Part shown: positions 9,087 through 17,116 of the stretch, piece by piece
How the letters are laid out: every line of letters begins with the position of its first letter
Position numbering within the stretch: the first letter of the stretch is position 1
Assembly (NCBI GenBank): GCA_900470155.1
Contig: UBZT01000019.1
Location: 62,001 to 126,000 of the forward strand
Source of the DNA: Hyphomicrobiales bacterium
GTDB lineage: Bacteria; Pseudomonadota; Alphaproteobacteria; Rhizobiales; Rhizobiaceae
Direction of reading: 5' to 3'
DNA: 64,000 nt
Program-made: the position numbers and the translations under genes
Notes under the pieces: generated by a model
What the model saw: only the letters and a program-made list of their open reading frames with translations
What the model was told of the DNA's origin: nothing
Databases searched by the model: none

Positions 9087-9761
9087 ATGACCCGATACGA
9101 CAAAGACCGTTTGGAGACAGCCAGCGAAATGGCTTTTCGCCTTATTCGCAAGGACATCATTGCTGGCAAACTGGCTCCTGGCCAGAAACTCAGGCTTGAG
9201 CAGTTGAAGGACAGCTATGCGGTCAGCGTCTCGACATTGCGCGAAACCCTGTCGCGCCTCGCGTCCGACAATCTTGTGCTTGCCGAGGGTCAGCGGGGAT
9301 TTGAAGTCGCGCCGGTTTCGATCACCGAACTGGAGAACCTCGGCGACCTGCGTCTTCTTCTGGAAAGCCACGCCATTGGACTTTCTTTCAACGCAGGCGA
9401 CCTTGATTGGGAGGCACGCGTCGTGGCGGCACACCACAAGCTCGCCGCGATCGAGCGCCAATTGCTGCGGGGCGATCTCGCGCGAACCGTCGATTGGGTG
9501 CGGTTTGACTGGGAGTTTCATCAGGCGCTTGCCTCGGCCTGCGGCTCCGCCGTACTGATGGATGCCCTGTCCTCCACGTTCGACCGCTTCCTCCGTTACC
9601 ATCTTCTGGCCAAGAGCTTTCGCGGCAAGCCGGTGACGGACGATCACCGACACCTGCTTGATCTGGCCATGGGTCGCGATGTGGACGGTGCGCGTGCCAT
9701 GCTGACGCAGCACGTGAGAAGCGGCATAGACCACGTTATCAAGAGTGGTCTCATTGCCTGA
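9087..9761 (+). CDS. GntR-family regulator, FCD type
   Basis: The 224-aa protein has an N-terminal winged helix (LAPGQKLRLEQLKDSYAVSVSTLRETLSRLASDNLV, positions 29-64 approximately) and a C-terminal all-helical FCD ligand domain with His and Asp residues that usually bind metal (DWEFHQALA, HRHLLDLAMGRD, MLTQHVRSGIDHV). AAGGAGG eight bases upstream fixes the start. It is divergent from the dctPQM-aroQ operon and convergent with the second dctP. Just before its ribosome site, AGTAT-N5-ATACT (9053-9067) could be its own operator, but this is weak. A role as ligand-responsive repressor of the quinate operons is inferred. Confidence 0.88.
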   Translation: MTRYDKDRLETASEMAFRLIRKDIIAGKLAPGQKLRLEQLKDSYAVSVSTLRETLSRLASDNLVLAEGQRGFEVAPVSITELENLGDLRLLLESHAIGLSFNAGDLDWEARVVAAHHKLAAIERQLLRGDLARTVDWVRFDWEFHQALASACGSAVLMDALSSTFDRFLRYHLLAKSFRGKPVTDDHRHLLDLAMGRDVDGARAMLTQHVRSGIDHVIKSGLIA

Positions 9762-9783
9762 TACGGCAAACGAGGCCGTTCGA

Positions 9784-10767
9784 TCAGAGCGCATTGATCC
9801 GCTCCAGCATACCGTCCGGCCAGGACGCCGAAAGGGGGGATTTCAGATAGGCTTCCTGCGCATAGGCACGGAAGGCCGCGACATCCGGTTGATAGATATC
9901 AAGCCCCTGATCCTTGAAGAAACCGACAAGGTCTGCCTCCTGCTTCAGATATTCCTGGGTGCTCCAGGCAAAGCCTTTGCTTGCGGCATTGCGCATGGTC
10001 TGCTGCGCTTCCTTCGATAGCCCGTCAAAGACCTTTGAACTGATCAGAAGCAGGCCGAAGCCGATATTGTGACCGGTCAACACAATCTGGTCTGTGACCT
10101 CGTGGAACTTCATCAGCTTGTTGTTGGGCAACGGGTTATCCTGCGCGTCGATCGCGCCGGTCTGAAGGCCGGTATAGGTTTCCGCATAGTCCATCGCGAT
10201 CGGGTTTGCGCCGATCGCCTGGCCGAGGAACTGCCAGCTCTCGCCGCCGGGCATGCGCAGTTTCACTCCCGCCAGATCTTCCGGCTTCATGATCTTGCGA
10301 TCGCCCTTGAGATTGACGTGACGCGCGCCGTAGTAGGCTGGCGCCAGGATTTCGACGCCGAGCTTCTCACGGGCAATCTTGCGGAAATCCTCACCGATAT
10401 CGCTATCAAAGATCGCGGTAAGATGGGCAGCGTCCCGCACGACATAGGCGGCACCCAGAATGTCGAATTCCGGTGCCTGCTTGGCAAAATCCGAAGGTGG
10501 CAACATTGCCATTTCCAGATTGCCGCGCTGGACAGCAACCAGTTCCGTGCCCTGTTTGAACAAGGTCGAATTGAAATAGGGCTGGAATTCGAATTCCGGG
10601 CCGATTTCCTTGGCGAAAATATCGACCAGTGCCAGGGAACGCGGAGCATCGGCAGTTGTCACATCGGCAAACCGGAGCCGCGTTGCGGCGAATGCCGGCA
10701 AAGGCAATGCGCCAATCGCCAAGGCGGCGGCCGAGCCTGCCAGAAATTTCCGTCGTGTTATCAGCAT
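9784..10767 (-). CDS. TRAP transporter solute-binding protein (DctP), second copy
   Basis: The 327-aa binding protein carries a clear twin-arginine signal (TRRKFLAGSAAALA) and the DctP core (GVKLRMPGGESWQFLGQAIG, QTGAIDAQDNPLPN). GGGAGG gives good spacing for the ATG at 10767; the ATG at 10773 would overlap it. It is the last gene of the operon running from the dehydrogenase at 14.5 kb. No second DctQ or DctM is present, so the two binding proteins may share the single membrane complex, perhaps for different ligands such as quinate and shikimate. That sharing is inference. Similarity to the first copy points to duplication. Confidence 0.9.
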   Translation of the reverse strand: MLITRRKFLAGSAAALAIGALPLPAFAATRLRFADVTTADAPRSLALVDIFAKEIGPEFEFQPYFNSTLFKQGTELVAVQRGNLEMAMLPPSDFAKQAPEFDILGAAYVVRDAAHLTAIFDSDIGEDFRKIAREKLGVEILAPAYYGARHVNLKGDRKIMKPEDLAGVKLRMPGGESWQFLGQAIGANPIAMDYAETYTGLQTGAIDAQDNPLPNNKLMKFHEVTDQIVLTGHNIGFGLLLISSKVFDGLSKEAQQTMRNAASKGFAWSTQEYLKQEADLVGFFKDQGLDIYQPDVAAFRAYAQEAYLKSPLSASWPDGMLERINAL

Positions 10768-10813
10768 GATCATCCTCCCAGATGGCGCGTCTCGCGCTTT
10801 TTATTAAGTCGTC

Positions 10814-11716
10814 TCAGATCGCGAAGCGGTTCTCCGCAAACCCTTGTGCAATGCCTTCCACCGCGAACAGACCGCCCGCAAGCGGTTGTGCCAAGCGCTG
10901 TTCGGGCGTCAGGAATTTCGCCGCGGTGGTGATGTAGAGGGTGCGGAGATCTGCCCCGCCGAAACACACGCAAGTCGGGTTGCTCACCGGCAGCGAGATG
11001 ATGGTGTCGATGCGCCCATCCGGCGCATAGCGCACCACGCGGCTGCCGGCGAAGAACGCAGTCCATAGTCCACCATCCACGTCGAAGCAGGCGCCATCCG
11101 GCCGTTCGCCAGTCATCGCATAGTCGGCAAAGAGGCGCCTGTTGCTGATCGTCCCGTCCACGGGATCCATATCGAAGACAAAGCTTTGGTGGCGACGGGT
11201 ATCGGTAAAATGGAAGCGCCGCCGATCCGGCGAAAAAGCCATGCCATTGCTGACGATGACGTCACCGAAGATGCGCGACACGGATCGATCCGGATCGACG
11301 CGGTAGAGTGCGCCGCTTGGCCGGTGCAACTGGTTGTCCATCGTGCCGATCCACATACGCCCCCAGGGATCGACCCGGCCGTCATTCAGTCGATTGTCCA
11401 GATCGTTCTCGACGTCGACAAAATGGGCCAGCGAGCCATCCGGCGCACGCACCAGCAGTGAAAGATCGCGCGCAAGGAGGTGGCCGCCCGAGGCGGTCAG
11501 CGCCTGACTGCCAAGATAGACCGCCTCGCGATCGGGGAAGATCTCGTGAAAACGCAGGGCCGGATCGAAGCTTTGAAGTTTGGGCTTCTCGATATCGAGC
11601 CACCAGAGCTTTTGCGTCCGATCACACCACAAGGGCGTCTCGCCAAGCTGGTCAACAGGTCGAAGTACGCATTCGACCTGACCAGCACCAATTGTCCTTG
11701 TGATGCCACTGTCCAT
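10814..11716 (-). CDS. SMP-30/gluconolactonase-like beta-propeller protein
   Basis: The 300-aa sequence has the six-bladed propeller signatures of the SMP-30/regucalcin/LRE family: GETPLWCDRTQKLWWLDIE with the metal Glu, NDGRVDPWGRMWIGTM, SNGMAFSPDRRRFHFTDT and RPDGACFDVDGGLWTAFF. Glu, Asn and Asp at these places usually bind one divalent metal. Relatives hydrolyse sugar lactones. A Shine-Dalgarno (AAGGAG) lies inside the end of the upstream dehydratase gene, so the two are translationally close. A lactonase is not part of the textbook quinate route. It may act on a lactone of quinate or shikimate, or on a downstream muconolactone, but the substrate is unknown. Confidence 0.87.
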   Translation of the reverse strand: MDSGITRTIGAGQVECVLRPVDQLGETPLWCDRTQKLWWLDIEKPKLQSFDPALRFHEIFPDREAVYLGSQALTASGGHLLARDLSLLVRAPDGSLAHFVDVENDLDNRLNDGRVDPWGRMWIGTMDNQLHRPSGALYRVDPDRSVSRIFGDVIVSNGMAFSPDRRRFHFTDTRRHQSFVFDMDPVDGTISNRRLFADYAMTGERPDGACFDVDGGLWTAFFAGSRVVRYAPDGRIDTIISLPVSNPTCVCFGGADLRTLYITTAAKFLTPEQRLAQPLAGGLFAVEGIAQGFAENRFAI

Positions 11717-11719
11717 CGC

Positions 11720-13609
11720 TCAGCTCCTTGGCACGCCGGCTGGGCGAAGGTTTTTTTTCAGCGCTGCGATACGGAAGATCGCGTTTGCTGCGCCATAACC
11801 GCGATAGCCACGCCGCTCAACGATTTCGAGGAAGAAGCCTTCACCATAGGTCGGACTGTAGAGCTGGAAGTATTCGCCGTGGTCGTCGCGGTCGTACAGG
11901 ATGTTGTCCGCCTTCAGCCGTTCGGTCAGTTCCGGATCAAGTCCGAAACGCGCCTCGACATCGTCATAATAATTCGGGGAGATCTGAAGCGGCTGAAAGC
12001 CATTCGCCTTCAGCGTTGCGGCGGTCGCAAAGATATCATCGGTCGAAAAGGCGATGTGCTGGACGCCGGAGCCAAAATTTTCCGCAATAAAGTGGCCGGC
12101 AAGCGTGCGGCGGTTCTCCGCTCCGTTCATCGTGACACGAAGCGAACCGTCGCTGTTCTGGATCACCTGACTTCGCACGACCCCGGATGGGTCGATGATG
12201 TCGACGACCGGCGACTTCTCCACATCGAAAATCGAGCTGTAGAAAAGCAACCAGGTCAGCATCTCCTCATAGGCAACCGTCTGTGCAATGTGGTCGACAC
12301 GCAAGAGACCCGCCGGCACGATCTTGCCGCCGTCGTCTAAAGGCTCGAAATCGATTTCCCAGATGCGGCCGAGATCGGCCTTGCCGTCGAGAAGGTAAAT
12401 GAGCCCGCCGCCGACACCGCGGACGGCAGGGATCTCGACTTCGCCCTGTCCGACAGCTTGACTAAAAGGTTCAGCACCAAGCGCCACTGCCCGCGCCATG
12501 GCCAGAGGGGCGTCGTCCACCAACAGGCCAACAGCATAGGCCGAGGTACCGCGCACCGCATGGGCGGCACTGGCAAAGCCGACTTCCTCCGTGTTGACGA
12601 CAATTCGAATCTCGCCCTGTTCGTAAAGATCAACGCATTTAGAACGGTGCCGCGCCGTCCGGGAAAAACCCAGCGTCTGTAGAATGGTGGTCAGCGCTGC
12701 CGCGTCGTCGGCATCGGCTGAAAATTCGATAAAGCCGATGCCTCTGACAGGAACACGTTCCGGCATGGGGGCGAGCGTCAGGCCTGATGACGCAGGCCGT
12801 CGACGAACCTTGTCGCCCAGATAAACCAGTGAACGGTGCCCGTCGGCCGCAATCGCCGTGGCCGAGCCGCCGCGGAACTGGTCATTGAAGATCTCAAGGG
12901 AAAAATAGCCGTCATAGCCCGTTTCGGCGATTGCTGCGGTGAAGTCGGCAACGGCCAGGTCGCCTTCGCCCGGCATGTTGCGGAAGTGCCGGCTCCAGTA
13001 GAGCAGATCCATGTCGATCAGTGGCGCGTCCGCAAGTTGGACAATAAAGATGCTTTCCTTTGGGATCGAGCGGATTGAATTGATATCGATCTTTCGGGCC
13101 AGTGAATGGAAGCTGTCCAGAATTATGCCAATGTTCGGATGTTGGGCCCGGCGTACGATCTCCCAGGCGTCGCGATGATCGTATATGTGGCGACCCCAGG
13201 CCAGGGCCTCGTAACCAACCCTCAGTCCACGTTTGGCCGCACGCTCGCCCAGTTCATGAAAGTCAGCCGCGGCCCTGTCGATACCACCGAGCGAGACCGG
13301 CGAGACGTTCGAACACACCAGCACCAAATCTGTCCCGAGTTGCTGCATGATGTCGAATTTGCGCTCGGCCCGGTCGAAGGTGCGGGAGCGATGTGGCTCC
13401 GGCATGCCCTCGAAATCGCGGAAGGGCTGAAAAAGGGTAATCTCCAGCCCATGGTCGCGCACCATTCTGCCGACATCGGCCGGGCTTCCGTCAAAGGCCA
13501 GGAAATCATTCTCGAAAATTTCGACGCCGTCGAAGCCTGCGGCAGCGATGGCCGCCAGTTTGTCCGGCAGTTCGCCGCTGATCGAAACGGTGGCGATCGA
13601 CGTCTTCAT
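11720..13609 (-). CDS. quiC: 3-dehydroshikimate dehydratase, two-domain QuiC type
   Basis: The 629-aa protein joins an N-terminal sugar-isomerase/AP-endonuclease-2 TIM barrel (about residues 1-280; VEIFENDFLAF, LGTDLVLVCSNV, GIILDSFHSLA, DGYFSLEIFND) to a C-terminal VOC domain like 4-hydroxyphenylpyruvate dioxygenase (about 285-620; DHIAQTV, GVQHIAFSTDDIF, FFLEIVERRGYRGYG). This fusion is the known bacterial QuiC architecture, whose barrel converts 3-dehydroshikimate to protocatechuate. The start ATG overlaps the dehydrogenase stop by four bases. It is the committing step linking the dehydratase at 5.5 kb to aromatic ring cleavage. Ring-cleavage genes are not in the window. Confidence 0.93.
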   Translation of the reverse strand: MKTSIATVSISGELPDKLAAIAAAGFDGVEIFENDFLAFDGSPADVGRMVRDHGLEITLFQPFRDFEGMPEPHRSRTFDRAERKFDIMQQLGTDLVLVCSNVSPVSLGGIDRAAADFHELGERAAKRGLRVGYEALAWGRHIYDHRDAWEIVRRAQHPNIGIILDSFHSLARKIDINSIRSIPKESIFIVQLADAPLIDMDLLYWSRHFRNMPGEGDLAVADFTAAIAETGYDGYFSLEIFNDQFRGGSATAIAADGHRSLVYLGDKVRRRPASSGLTLAPMPERVPVRGIGFIEFSADADDAAALTTILQTLGFSRTARHRSKCVDLYEQGEIRIVVNTEEVGFASAAHAVRGTSAYAVGLLVDDAPLAMARAVALGAEPFSQAVGQGEVEIPAVRGVGGGLIYLLDGKADLGRIWEIDFEPLDDGGKIVPAGLLRVDHIAQTVAYEEMLTWLLFYSSIFDVEKSPVVDIIDPSGVVRSQVIQNSDGSLRVTMNGAENRRTLAGHFIAENFGSGVQHIAFSTDDIFATAATLKANGFQPLQISPNYYDDVEARFGLDPELTERLKADNILYDRDDHGEYFQLYSPTYGEGFFLEIVERRGYRGYGAANAIFRIAALKKNLRPAGVPRS

Positions 13610-14511
13610 CCCAGCACCTCCGGACGAATTTCCGCTGCATCACCCGTGCCGGTCAGTTCCCTGAAATGGCGCATCATGCGGTCAGCATCCGCTTGGCGTC
13701 CGGTGAACAGACCAAATGCACCCACCGCCTGAAACACGGCCATGCCGCCGCCGTCAATGACACGGCAACCGCGCCGACGCGCCTCGACAAGGAGCGCCGT
13801 TTCAAGCGGGAAATAGACCACTTCGGCAACCCACTGGCGGGCATCCAGCAAGGCGGCGTCGAGCGGCAGGCCGGGATAACTTGCCATGCCGGTGGGCGTC
13901 GAATGGATCAGACCCGAAGCGTCTGCCATGCTGGCGGCCAGATCGGTGCCAGCGCGAATCCGGGCAGCTGGGAACCGCGTCTGCATGGCAGCCACCAACG
14001 CTGAAACACGCTGGTGATCTGGATCAAATATGGTCACGGCATCCGCGCCGAGTGTCAGGATAGCATAGACGGTCGCTGCCCCCGCCCCGCCTGCGCCGAG
14101 CTGAACGACATGTGCAAGCTCAGCATCCGGCAGCCGCCGGCGGAAGGCCTCGGCGAAACCCCACCAATCGGTATTGTGGCCATGACGCTTTCCATCGCGC
14201 AAGACGACGGTATTGACGGCACCCAGTGCCGCTGCATCGTCGGAGAGGCTGTCCAGAAGAGGAATGACCGACTGCTTGCAGGGATGGGTGATGTTGAGAC
14301 CGGCAAAATGATCACGTTCCGCCTGATCGATCAGCCCGGCAAGGCGCTCGACGCCACCGCCGCCGGCATCAAGGTGCTTGAGATCGAAGAGGTCGTAGCG
14401 ATAGGCAAATCCCTGGGCTCGCGCCTCCGCCATATGCATGGCCGGTGTCAGGGACGCCTGGATGCCGGCGCCAATGAGCCCGGCACGCATGATTGTATCC
14501 GACTTGTCCAT
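13606..14511 (-). CDS. Shikimate/quinate dehydrogenase (AroE family)
   Basis: The 301-aa protein has the AroE fold: the substrate domain with SLTPAMH and the catalytic Lys in NITHPCKQ, the catalytic Asp in GHNTDWWGF, and the Rossmann nucleotide loop GAGGAGAA. QuiC overlaps its end, and the gene heads the operon dehydrogenase-quiC-SMP30-dctP. In this setting it most likely oxidises quinate and/or shikimate with NAD(P) rather than serving biosynthesis. The start at 14511 is chosen because the family begins just before RAGLIGAGIQ; a GTG at 14529 is possible. A perfect palindromic operator lies about 105 bases upstream. Confidence 0.9.
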   Translation of the reverse strand: MDKSDTIMRAGLIGAGIQASLTPAMHMAEARAQGFAYRYDLFDLKHLDAGGGGVERLAGLIDQAERDHFAGLNITHPCKQSVIPLLDSLSDDAAALGAVNTVVLRDGKRHGHNTDWWGFAEAFRRRLPDAELAHVVQLGAGGAGAATVYAILTLGADAVTIFDPDHQRVSALVAAMQTRFPAARIRAGTDLAASMADASGLIHSTPTGMASYPGLPLDAALLDARQWVAEVVYFPLETALLVEARRRGCRVIDGGGMAVFQAVGAFGLFTGRQADADRMMRHFRELTGTGDAAEIRPEVLG

Positions 14512-14613
14512 CCCACACCCGCTATCCACCCAGTGCTGTCGCTCCAGCGGATATTGCGGCCTCTATGTCCTTTCCGGCCGAAACCGGATCCTCACTCCGA
14601 CCTCAGGAATAAT

Positions 14614-14632
14614 GTACGAACTAGTTCGTGTC
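14614..14632. promoter_or_regulatory. Candidate TetR operator, perfect palindrome ACGAACTAGTTCGT
   Basis: The 14-bp perfect palindrome spans 14616-14629, in the divergent region between the dehydrogenase operon and the TetR gene. Its extended sequence shares 16 of 19 bases with the site at 8945-8963. Position and symmetry fit autoregulation by the adjacent TetR protein and co-control of both quinate operons. Confidence 0.72.
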
Positions 14633-14747
14633 AATTGAGTGCAGTTGAAACGCCGCGTCGTCCCGCCTATGAACGGTGGATAGGTTCGCGCGCGCTTCAG
14701 GGACAGCATGCGGCCACCGAACGACGCCCGACCTGGATGCTGTTGAG

Positions 14748-15389
14748 ATGCCGAAGCTAGAGCGCAGTACGCGCAAGAACGACCCCGAAAAGACCAAAGA
14801 GGATATTCTGAACGTCGCGACAGAGGAGTTTGCCTCCCATGGGCTGTCCGGCGGCCGGGTGGATGCGATCGCCGAGCGCACGCGCACGTCCAAGCGCATG
14901 ATCTATTACTACTTCGGCAGCAAGGAGGATCTATACCTCGCCGTGCTCGAGAAGGCCTATCGCAAGATCCGCTCTCTCGAAGCCGACCTGGAACTCTCCG
15001 GCATGCCGCCGATCGCGGCTTTGCGCACCCTTGTCGCCAGCACGTTCGACCATGACGAGCATAATCCCGATTTCGTCCGTCTCGTCAGTATCGAGAACAT
15101 TCACCAGGCAGCCCATATGCAACGCTCGAGTGAGATCAAGGATCTCAACATCTCGATCATTCGCACGCTTCAAGAAATTCTCGAGCGCGGCAAGGGCGAC
15201 GGGAGTTTTCGGCGCGACATAGATCCCATCGACCTGCACATGCTGATCAGCGCCTTCTGTTTCTTCCGAGTGTCCAACCGCCATACGTTTGGTACGATAT
15301 TTCGCCGCGATCTTTCGGAACCGGCACTTTACGACCGGCACAAGCAGCTCATTTCCGATGCAGTCATCAGCTACTTGTGCAGTTCATAG
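14748..15389 (+). CDS. TetR-family regulator
   Basis: The 213-aa protein has a TetR helix-turn-helix near residues 15-60 (EDILNVATEEFASHGLSG, AIAERTRTSKRMIYYYFGS) and an all-helical ligand domain. The frame is open upstream to a GTG at 14676, but similarity and an ATG at 14748 favour the shorter form; the ribosome site is weak in both cases. It is divergent from the shikimate dehydrogenase operon with a perfect palindrome between them. The inference is that it represses both quinate operons and is released by a pathway intermediate. It is not of the LysR or LacI families usually reported to control quinate genes. Confidence 0.88.
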   Translation: MPKLERSTRKNDPEKTKEDILNVATEEFASHGLSGGRVDAIAERTRTSKRMIYYYFGSKEDLYLAVLEKAYRKIRSLEADLELSGMPPIAALRTLVASTFDHDEHNPDFVRLVSIENIHQAAHMQRSSEIKDLNISIIRTLQEILERGKGDGSFRRDIDPIDLHMLISAFCFFRVSNRHTFGTIFRRDLSEPALYDRHKQLISDAVISYLCSS

Positions 15390-15444
15390 AAAGGGTTGTT
15401 CGGCAACCGTGTCGAGCAATGTCCTGAACAGGTCGGCATTCCCG

Positions 15445-15891
15445 TCACCATGTCGCGGCAAGATGCGGCGAGGCCACGAAGCTCCCAGGCAAACTCGATA
15501 CGGGCGGCGGCGTACAAACGCTTTCCTGCAGGTAAATCAGGGCGTTCATGAAACCATGCCGCGAAAACGGCTTCGGTATCACGCCGTGTGCGCCGGCAAA
15601 GTCGTCGGGGATCTTCTTGGGGTTTGCTGTCACGAATACAATGATTGTGTTCGCCCAACGCTGCCGAATATGGGCACAAACTTCCAAGCCGGTGCTATTA
15701 TCTGCAAGCTGCATATCGACAAACGCGATATCCGGCGCGCCGCCCGGTGCCAGGGATTTGACGTCGTGAAGTGATCTGGCTTCCCCGATGACAGTATGGC
15801 CAGCATCTTCAACCATCATTTCCACGTCCATGGCGAGCAAAGGTTCATCTTCGACAATCAGCACCCTCAACGGTGGTTTCGGCCGTTCCAT
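15445..15891 (-). CDS. Single-domain response regulator
   Basis: The 148-aa protein is a receiver domain: acidic pair VEDE near residue 14, phospho-acceptor Asp59 in FVDMQLADN, Thr in FVTANPK and Lys107 in GVIPKPF. There is no output domain; about 30 further residues end the protein. It starts three bases after the LOV kinase stop, so it is co-transcribed and very likely the cognate partner. Stand-alone receivers of this kind usually act as phosphate shuttles or protein-binding switches. Confidence 0.92.
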   Translation of the reverse strand: MERPKPPLRVLIVEDEPLLAMDVEMMVEDAGHTVIGEARSLHDVKSLAPGGAPDIAFVDMQLADNSTGLEVCAHIRQRWANTIIVFVTANPKKIPDDFAGAHGVIPKPFSRHGFMNALIYLQESVCTPPPVSSLPGSFVASPHLAATW

Positions 15892-15894
15892 CCA

Positions 15895-16989
15895 TCAATT
15901 CCGATCATGCAATACGAGGGTGACGCGGGTCCCAGGATGACGACTTGACCATGCGACTGTCGCGCCGGTTTGTTTTGCCAGTCGATTGATCAGCGTTTGC
16001 CCAAGCCCCGATGACGGCTCGGAGACCATGCCGACACCATCATCATCAATTACAATCGATGCGTCACCGCCATGGCACTGCCCCGTGATTTTAATGGTGC
16101 CGGGCCTGCCGTCCGCCAGTCCATGCTTGATGGCATTGGTGAGGATCTCGTTCAGGACCAAGCCCAGGGATGAGGCCTCGCCAGCTTCAACCAAGATCGG
16201 CTCTACCTCGGTGTCCAAGTCAATGTCACCTCTTCCGCTTGATCCGATAATGTCTGTGGCAAGTCTGACAGCAAACTCGGCAACATCAAACTTGGTCACG
16301 TCATCAGACTGATATAGCGTCCGGTGAACGGTCGCCAAGGCATCGATGCGATCCATCATCGCGTCGAGCTTCGATGCGAGAACGGGATCGCCTATTCTTC
16401 GCGACTGAAGACGCAGGAGCGATCCGATCATCGTCAGGTTGTTTTTGACACGGTGATCGACCTCATGAAGCAGCAATGTCTTCGCTTCCAGCGCTGCCTG
16501 CAACTCGGCCGTCCGCAACTTCACCTCATTCTCGATCTCGTCCCTCTGTTCGCTTACTCTTTCCTTGGCCGCGACATGCTTGGTCACGTCGAGTTGCGAG
16601 GCGAAGAAGAACTGGATTTCGCCGTCATCATTTCTGACCGGGCTCAGATAGAGCGCATTCCAGAATGTCGATCCATCCTTGCGGTAATTCAGGATTTCGA
16701 CCGAAACGCTTTCTCCATCCGCGATCGCCATCCGGATTTTCTCGACCTCGGCGGCATCAGTATCCGTTCCTTGGAGGAAACGGCAGTTGCGACCGATCAC
16801 CTCGGAATGATCATAACCGGTCAGGGACTGGAAAGCCTCATTGCAAAAGACAATCGGATTGTCAGGTTGCGACGGGTCGGTAATGACCATCGGCATCCTT
16901 GTGGCGCGCACGGCGGCAGCGAATGGATCGCCCCTGCCGTGGGAATAGTGCAGCCTGTCTGTCAGGTGCCAATCGTCTCTCTGATCCAA
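15895..16989 (-). CDS. LOV-domain blue-light sensor histidine kinase (HisKA_2)
   Basis: The 364-aa protein starts with a PAS/LOV domain (about 20-135) that carries the flavin-binding motif GRNCRFLQG, with Cys69 the residue that forms the light-induced flavin adduct. A short coiled coil leads to a HisKA_2 dimerisation box with His179 (HEVDHRVKNN), then an ATPase domain (LNEILTNAIKHG, DDDGVGM, GLGQTLINRLA). This matches the LOV kinases of Brucella and Rhizobium, where light or redox state feeds the general stress response. Consistent with that, a good EcfG promoter lies upstream. Its partner receiver follows in the same operon. There is no transmembrane segment, so it is cytoplasmic. Confidence 0.94.
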   Translation of the reverse strand: MDQRDDWHLTDRLHYSHGRGDPFAAAVRATRMPMVITDPSQPDNPIVFCNEAFQSLTGYDHSEVIGRNCRFLQGTDTDAAEVEKIRMAIADGESVSVEILNYRKDGSTFWNALYLSPVRNDDGEIQFFFASQLDVTKHVAAKERVSEQRDEIENEVKLRTAELQAALEAKTLLLHEVDHRVKNNLTMIGSLLRLQSRRIGDPVLASKLDAMMDRIDALATVHRTLYQSDDVTKFDVAEFAVRLATDIIGSSGRGDIDLDTEVEPILVEAGEASSLGLVLNEILTNAIKHGLADGRPGTIKITGQCHGGDASIVIDDDGVGMVSEPSSGLGQTLINRLAKQTGATVAWSSRHPGTRVTLVLHDRN

Positions 16990-17032
16990 GGGTACTCCAC
17001 CTGCTTTGATGAATCTTGATTTTCAGTCGCTC

Positions 17033-17060
17033 GAAACGCCGCGGATGAAGCGTTTGTTCC
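17033..17060 (-). promoter_or_regulatory. EcfG-type promoter for the LOV kinase operon
   Basis: On the minus strand GGAAC (17060-17056) is followed after 17 bases by CGTTTC (17038-17033). This fits the EcfG/PhyR-NepR general stress consensus GGAAC-N16/17-CGTT exactly. It would start transcription near 17025, about 35 bases before the kinase ATG at 16989. A second GGAAC lies 15 bases further upstream. Confidence 0.75.
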
Positions 17061-17116
17061 AAACCACTTGGTTCCAAAGCAGAGATGTTGACGTTTATTG
17101 ACAGTGCAACACGCAA

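Noticed and set aside
7828..9090. 420-codon plus-strand ORF opposite the first dctP
   Set aside because: Antisense to a binding-protein gene with signal peptide and ribosome site; no recognisable domain.
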